In this document: piece after piece, positions 58,121-64,000 of the stretch
Layout of the letters: the number at the start of each line of letters is the position of its first letter
How positions within the stretch are numbered: position 1 is the stretch's first letter
Assembly: GCA_964007475.1 (NCBI GenBank)
Contig: OZ023274.1
Span: forward strand, 23,952,043-24,016,042
Source of the DNA: Hybos culiciformis
Taxonomy: Eukaryota; Arthropoda; Insecta; Diptera; Hybotidae
Reading direction: 5' to 3'
DNA: 64,000 nt
Notes under the pieces: generated by a model
Seen by the model: only the letters and a program-made list of their open reading frames with translations
What the model was told of the DNA's origin: nothing
Databases searched by the model: none
Made by a program: the position numbers and the translations under genes

Positions 58121-58129
58121 AGCAATAAC

Positions 58130-59175
58130 ACCCAAAAAACATAAAAGAAACTCAATTGTCATTGAATTAGAAAGTTAATAAAAAAAAATTAATTTTATCC
58201 TTATTAGTACCTAATTAAAATATCTATATGTAATCTTGTTCTGTGCAAAAAGGTGAAAATTATACAACATTAATTTATAAGAATATGATTTCCTTACAGA
58301 TTTGTAGCTTTATTCACTGTGAAAAAAACCCAATAACTAAATATGGAGCCTAACGCCTTATTTTTGGAAAGCTTCAACATTGCTTCAACTAAAAATTTTT
58401 AAACTAGTGGAAAATATTGGCAAGCGATTAAAATTTAAGGTAGCAAAGAGAATGCTGTAATTTTTTCACTTTAAATACAGTTTATGCTCAAACAAAGTAC
58501 ATTTATTTTGGCGGTAAATTTTTCTAATTTTAAAAACCATAGATATAGTTATATTTTAATTTTATTACCACATCGACTAAAATTAAGAAAATGTGAAATT
58601 AAAAAATAGCACAACCTGTTAGAATAATCTTAAATTTTGTGCTAAAAACGTAACATAGATATAAGTTTGTATATAAATTTTAAATAAAAAAAAATTTACA
58701 TCGCAAATTTGTCAGTAAAAGAAAATTTAAAGAGAAAATAATGTTTATATGAAATTAATGTTGAATGCATCTCACAAATCTAACTGTGAACAATCAATTT
58801 TGTTGCATTAGCAACGGTCATCTTTTTTTTAATGTTTTTTTTTATTATTATTTATCTTTACACTTCTTAGTCTTGTAAATATATGTTATATCTGAAGAAG
58901 AAGAAAAACCAAAAAAATAAAAGTAACTGGTTTAATTTTATTTATTTGCAAAATTATTGTGCATAAAAAATGTATAGGTATACGATTATTTTTATATATA
59001 AATTGAGAGACATCATTTTAATGAAATCAGTTAGAAGGACTATACACAAAAAAATAATTATTTAAAGTTTCTTATATTAGTATTTTTGGTCTGTCACTCA
59101 CTAAAACCCTTATAACTTATAACCAAAGACGACAGGACTAATTTCGATAGTAACATACCGAAATAGATGTAATCT
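58130..59175. other. AT-rich DNA, no gene seen
   Basis: Non-coding A/T-rich sequence. No supported feature. Confidence 0.55.
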
Positions 59176-59177
59176 GG

Positions 59178-59475
59178 GTCCGCGCAATAACTCATCGGTC
59201 GATTTTGGATAAATTATTACCGTTTTAATCACAAAATTGGCCGATGATTTATATCCTTTGCAATGCACATTACTCATCCATCGCTGATTATGTGCTTTTA
59301 GAAAAATAAAACTGATCTGTCAATTTTTCGGTTGAATTAAATTCTTTTTAAACACACAAAATTATGAGCGAAAATTGTCGAACATATAAATCGTCGGCCA
59401 ATGAGTTAAAACGGATATAACTTATCCAAAATCGACCGATCAGTTAAGTACCGATGAGTTATTGCACTTCGCCGT
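59178..59475. mobile_element. About 300-bp MITE with GCAATAACTCATCGGT ends
   Basis: The ends GCAATAACTCATCGGT and the complement (ACCGATGAGTTATTGC at about 59448-59463) are perfect for 16 bp. CGATTTTGGATAA and its complement, and GGCCGATGATTTATAT and its complement, are further inverted pairs inside. A target duplication is not clear. Coordinates of the outer edges are approximate. Confidence 0.7.
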
Positions 59476-59799
59476 GTAATATTTACCATTTTCATTCGAA
59501 CTAAAGCGAAAGATTCTTATTGGCCAAGGGGCGAATTATTTTAAAAGTTCTATTGGCTAGCAGTGGTTAGATCCATGATTCGTACTGGGGATGAAACAGG
59601 GTGTCTACAAAAATTAGGATTATACGAGCAGACTACGATTGAAGAAACGAAGAGAAAATTTTTAGTTTTCCATGTGCGCAAAGATGGGAATTGGGGAAAA
59701 TCTAAATTAGAATTGGAATTGAAAAATTAAAAATAAAAAAAATACGAAAACTCGTATTTCTATTCCGACTCCGTACTTCATTTATGAGTTAACTATTTT

Positions 59800-60146
59800 T
59801 AACCCCCGACGCAAAAACAAGGGGTTTTATGCGTTTGACGTGTCTGTGTGTGTGTCTGTCTGTTGCATCGTAACTCCTAAACGGATGAACCGATTTTAAT
59901 TTTTTTTTTTTTGTTTGAAAGGTGAATTAGTCGGGAGTGTTCTTAGCTATGTTTGATGAAAATCGGTCCATGATGAACGCCGCCACAAAATGGCGGATTA
60001 CATATTTTTTCACAATTCCCTCAATATGGGTATCAAATGAAAGGGCTTGACTAGTAGAATACTATAACAAATTTCAAATCCAAGATGGCCGCCACCACAA
60101 AGTGGCGAATTACATTTTTTTAAGGAGTCCCTATAAAAAGTATGAA
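59800..60146 (+). repeat. Dispersed-repeat-like segment beginning AACCCCCGACGC
   Basis: AACCCCCGACGCAAAAACAA is followed by a TGTG-rich run, GTAACTCCTAAACGGATGAA and CCGATTTTAATT. This closely resembles a repeat widespread in insect genomes, recalled from general knowledge and not checked here. Internal CGCCACAAAATGGCG and GCCACCACAAAGTGGCG are short palindromic repeats. Non-coding. Confidence 0.5.
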
Positions 60147-60626
60147 ATAAAAAATTAAATTAAAAATTTAAAAAACCCCCGACAAAAAATAATAAAAATA
60201 GTATGAACGTAAAAAGTTTAAAATAAGTAAAATAAAGTACAACCTTGAAATTATGACCCTACGTAAGTACGTAAGAAATTTTTTGATTAAATGTTGTCGC
60301 GTCGGGGGATTGCTCTTCACCTATAAAAATACCTACCTAACTAAAAAGTATTAAGAATTAAAAGTGAACCTACTTTAAAACAAAACTATCCAGATAAATG
60401 TTGAAACAAAAATATAAACCACGACTCTTACATATTAAATTAACTCAAAAAATTTACATGGAAAAAAATATCATATGTTACGTATGCACTTTAACAAAAC
60501 GTTAAGCTAATAATTAGAGCAATCCCCCGGCGCGACAACATTTGATCAAAAAATTTTTTACGTATTATTTTTTATTATTTTTTGTCGGCGGTTTTTTAAA
60601 TTTTTAATTTAATTTTTTATTCTAAA
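60147..60626. repeat. Inverted repeat with CCCCCGAC-rich arms
   Basis: The left arm (60147-60315) and the right arm (60512-60626) are complementary in blocks: AATTTAAAAAACC.CCGACA, AATTTTTTGAT.AAATGTTG and TCGCG.CGGGGGATTGCTCT. The left arm has about 55 extra bases in its middle. The two arms enclose about 200 bp of A/T-rich DNA. It looks like a foldback element or two oppositely oriented copies of one repeat. Confidence 0.75.
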
Positions 60627-62715
60627 TTTTTTGTTATGTTTTCTGAATTAATAAGAAAAATTTCTTTTAATTGAACGCAATTGAATAAAATAAAATATTT
60701 CTAATTGCAATTAGGAAATTTTATATGGAAAAAGAAAATTTATTTAAGAATAAATTTTGCACATTATATATGTATATGTATGTAACACTTTAAAATATGT
60801 TTGAAGATGAAATTTTTCGTAAGAGAAAAAAAAATAACAGTAAAATTAAACTACATATATGATGATGATAAATATTTTTTTTTTTTTCTTTATTAAGGTC
60901 AAGAGAATATTTTCTTCAAGTGAAGGTTCCAATTTATGCTAACAGTAATTTTGGCACTAAAATTTAAGGCTTACAGAAATGATTTTTCGAACAAATAATT
61001 AACTATAATTTTTCATTGAAATATGTTCAAAATAAAATAACAAGAGTTTATTTTGTATTTTTAGACAAATAATAACTTTTTACGAGAATATTTCATTATA
61101 ACATATGATAATAGAATTTTTTACTCATGCGTAACTTTTTTTTTGAGTAACCCTTTTGGACTATTAGTACAACGGGTCTAGTTGTTTATTAACCAATGCC
61201 AAATCCATTAGATTGATTTTAATGAAATTTGAACATCAGAACTTTTGGAACTCTTGCCATGGTCCAAAAAATAATAAATTACAAATTTAATAACGAAAAA
61301 TATCCAAAATAGTTTTCACACAATACTTTCAATTGACTTCAATTTATGAAAAAATGTGTTCACTAAAATTGTTGTAATTTTGCGCATGTCAAATAATTTT
61401 TATTCATTATGTACTGTACGTTGTATACAAATATCATAATTTTTATTTTTGTAGACTTATTCTTTTTGGACTGTGCATAACTTTAACAAATAACTGCTAA
61501 TTCGTTTAATAATATGCAGTGAAAAACTGAAGTCTACATACGTCTTACTTTCTTTTCTTTTGCTCAACATGTCTACAGTTTCTTAGATCGTTTAAAACTT
61601 TAAAGCTACTCTAAAAATAAAACATTTTTATTGTAAGGAAAACAAAATGCAAAAAATAAAATTCCAAAATAATGTTTTCTAACAATCTACGTACAATAGA
61701 TTTAATGCGGCGTCAAGAAGTTTACGAGTAACGCAATTTGATAGGCATTATAGTATTCAAATTTTTTTTACTGCGATGATAGAAAGTGTCAAAACACATT
61801 TTCCAAAGTCAATTTAAAGATAATTTTTGTCACTCTTTTTCACTGCAGCGGTGAAAAATTTAAAATGTTTAAATTATGTACGTTGGTTTTAAATTTTTGA
61901 TTGTCAGAAACTATGTATCAAAATCTAAGTCAAAAGATGATAAATAACATACTGATCGTTAAATCTATCAAACAAAATGCTAAATGCAACATCACTAATA
62001 ATTCACCCAATAACTATGCATTGTTATGCTACCGATAAATATCCAAGAAAACTATTTGAATTAAAAGAATCTGTTTATGTACCGTGGAAAATCATCTTAA
62101 GTGCAAAAAGATTTAACAAAAAAAAATTTGATTAAATTTTTTCATAAAATTTTAAAAATTAAATTAACCGCTAGAATTTCGAGAATTTCAGATCAAAATA
62201 ATACAAGGAATTAACCAAAGAAATTAACAATAAAGTTCAATTAATTCTAACTAGAAATTTTTTTTTATGAATTACGGGTAAAAGCACCAGTAAACGCCCG
62301 TTCGAGGAACTTTCCTAAAAAATCTTGTATAAGAGATACTGAATGCATCTTTTTATCAATGGATAGCTACAGCGACTCTCTATAATTATACTACACTATT
62401 TTCTTCTATTTGCACTCGAATCACGGTTTAAAAGAAAATTAGATTATTATGAAAAAATCAATTTTTCCAGTAAACGCCCACTTACCCAATAAGCGCCTTT
62501 ATAAGTTTTGATATACGTCCGTAGATAATTTGAAGTAGATTTTGATAAATAAAATTTCCAGAAAAGCAATATAAATATAAATATACCTACAAAATAGAAA
62601 AACATGAAACGAAAATAGTAAAATAACTAGCTTTTTACATCGCTCTCTCTTTACTGCTAATACATTGAGACTCTTTCAGATTGGGATCCCGCCCAAAAAA
62701 ATCAACCAGCTTTGA
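60627..62715. other. AT-rich DNA, no gene seen
   Basis: Non-coding. A direct repeat CCAGTAAACGCCC occurs near 62289 and 62468. Nothing else can be supported. Confidence 0.5.
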
Positions 62716-62930
62716 GCTGGAAATTTTTGCTACTGAATGTTTTTCTCTGGTTTTCCCTTTCACCGGTGCTAAAATCAAGGAAAAAAAATTCTGGCCGAAT
62801 TAAAAAACAGGTTTTTCCTTCCGAAGATGCTAAAATCGAGGTGACTGAACGGAATCATAAACAGAAATTTTTTTCTCTGATGGTTTTCCCTTTAGCAGGT
62901 GCTATAATCAAGGAATAATCATACTGAGCG
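62716..62930 (+). repeat. Three diverged tandem units (TTTTCTCTGGTTTTCCCTTT type)
   Basis: Three imperfect units of about 65-85 bp contain GGTTTTCCCTTT (or a variant), a GGTGCTAAAATCAAGG block and GAATTAAAAA/GATTCAAAAA. They keep a reading frame of 68 codons (62712-62918), but the protein has no recognised domain. I treat this as a repeat rather than a gene. Confidence 0.55.
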
Positions 62931-62935
62931 GATTC

Positions 62936-64000
62936 AAAAATAACAATCTACTCTTTTTTTTTTGTAACTTCCATAACCGGAGGTTACTGAAATAGTTGTA
63001 AAAAATTGTTTCAGAAGCGGCACATCTTAATTTTTGTTATTAAAAAATAGGTAAAAAAATCTTTCTGTTTTCACCAACATTACTGATCGCGAAAAGCTAC
63101 AAACATAAATAAATGCATATGAATGTGAAAATTTCTAGACTCAATAAACAAACTCATTTACGGAATTTTATTCTATTTGCAACATAATTTAAATTTTAAA
63201 AATATTACGAAAAAAATAAATTTGTTATCATTTACAAAAATTTTTCTAAGACAAATTAAAGAATCGAATATTCCCATAATATGTATATTAACGATCGAAT
63301 TTGTAGTTCTGAAAGTTATAGTGTATAGTATAGTACCTTAGAACAAGTTTGGTTTCAAGTTGTAGTAAAACAAAAATGCAACTTGTTATGAGTTAAATAT
63401 GAGGGTGGAAAACGGGGGGTGTATAAAAATACTAAGAGTGAGAGTTCAAACTGAATTCAGGAGGATTTTATCATAAAAATTTTATTATAATAAGTGAGTG
63501 GCTAAGGTAGAGGCAAAAGAAAGCATTCTACCAGCCGAATTTCTACTGGTGCCGAGTCCACTGTCTATGACATTCTGTTCTCAGGCCGGGTCTAAGCTGG
63601 GTAGGTATGCGACAGTCGTTGGGTAGGTATGCGACAGTGATCACCAGAGGATTCATAACAACATTTATATGATGTCTTTTTAATATAAAAGTTAAAAAGG
63701 AGGTAAAAAAAAATATATTTCGAAACTCCAACCAATTCAATATTTAAAAAGAAAATCTAAATGACTAAAGAGTCATTCTTCAGCTTGTGGCTACGATAGG
63801 ACCTGTGAAAATAATAAATTTAGTCAAAGACATTAGGAATTTCATGTTCAAAATTAAATTTTATTGATAAAAAAAAAAAACTTAAATATACCTACGACAA
63901 TTTTATTCTAAACTAAACTACATTAATTTGGTTGCTTATGCCGTATTGATATTATTATTTTTTTTTACATAGATATACAATTTTGTGACATATCTCGTTA
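62936..64000. other. AT-rich DNA with a short tandem repeat, no gene
   Basis: Non-coding. Two exact copies of TGGGTAGGTATGCGACAGT lie at 63598-63616 and 63620-63638. No other feature is supported. Confidence 0.55.

Overview
The window looks like repeat-dense nuclear DNA from an AT-rich arthropod, most likely an insect. The reasons are the strong A/T bias with long A and T runs, spliceosomal GT-AG introns, insect-type non-LTR and Ty3/gypsy retrotransposons, FLYWCH-type Mutator-like transposase, and many short hAT-like elements. I see no convincing host gene, rRNA, functional tRNA or CRISPR array. Almost everything recognisable is a mobile element or a fragment of one. The species cannot be named from the sequence.

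Layout. 1-5000: two same-strand 3' fragments of one jockey/CR1-like LINE. 6300-7770: a hAT-like MITE split by a second inverted-repeat element. 8900-21400: mostly featureless AT-rich DNA with several MITEs and a tRNA-like promoter relic. 22550-25433: a Mutator-like (MULE) element with decayed FLYWCH transposase, flanked by inverted arrays of a 14-bp unit and a 9-bp target duplication. 28156-36845: an 8.7-kb element with inverted ends and subterminal TCACC/GGTGA-rich repeats, carrying two convergent, spliced and apparently intact genes: a tnp2-type (CACTA-like) transposase of 640 codons and a DUF4806-like companion of 352 codons. 38983-44289: a Ty3/gypsy element with 5-bp target duplication, frameshifted and partly deleted, and interrupted at the gag-protease junction by a 754-bp palindromic element with its own 9-bp duplication. 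44780-49380: hAT-like MITEs and another array-ended element. 49391-56097: a hAT-like element split by a full-length I/LOA-group LINE (49420-54767, 11-bp duplication). 57048-58120: another array-ended element, with a further long hairpin inside. 59000-64000: small inverted and tandem repeats.

The two most interesting things are (1) the intact-looking two-gene CACTA-like element and (2) a group of at least six inverted-repeat elements whose ends are built from tandem arrays of 12-16 bp units. The units differ between elements but resemble each other (recurring GGACAA/GCAATTCA-like cores). Several of these elements have 9-bp target duplications and three share a terminal GGCGC. The MULE at 22550-25433 has the same architecture, so a Mutator-like machinery may mobilise the group; this is inference. 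All boundaries and repeats were read by eye.
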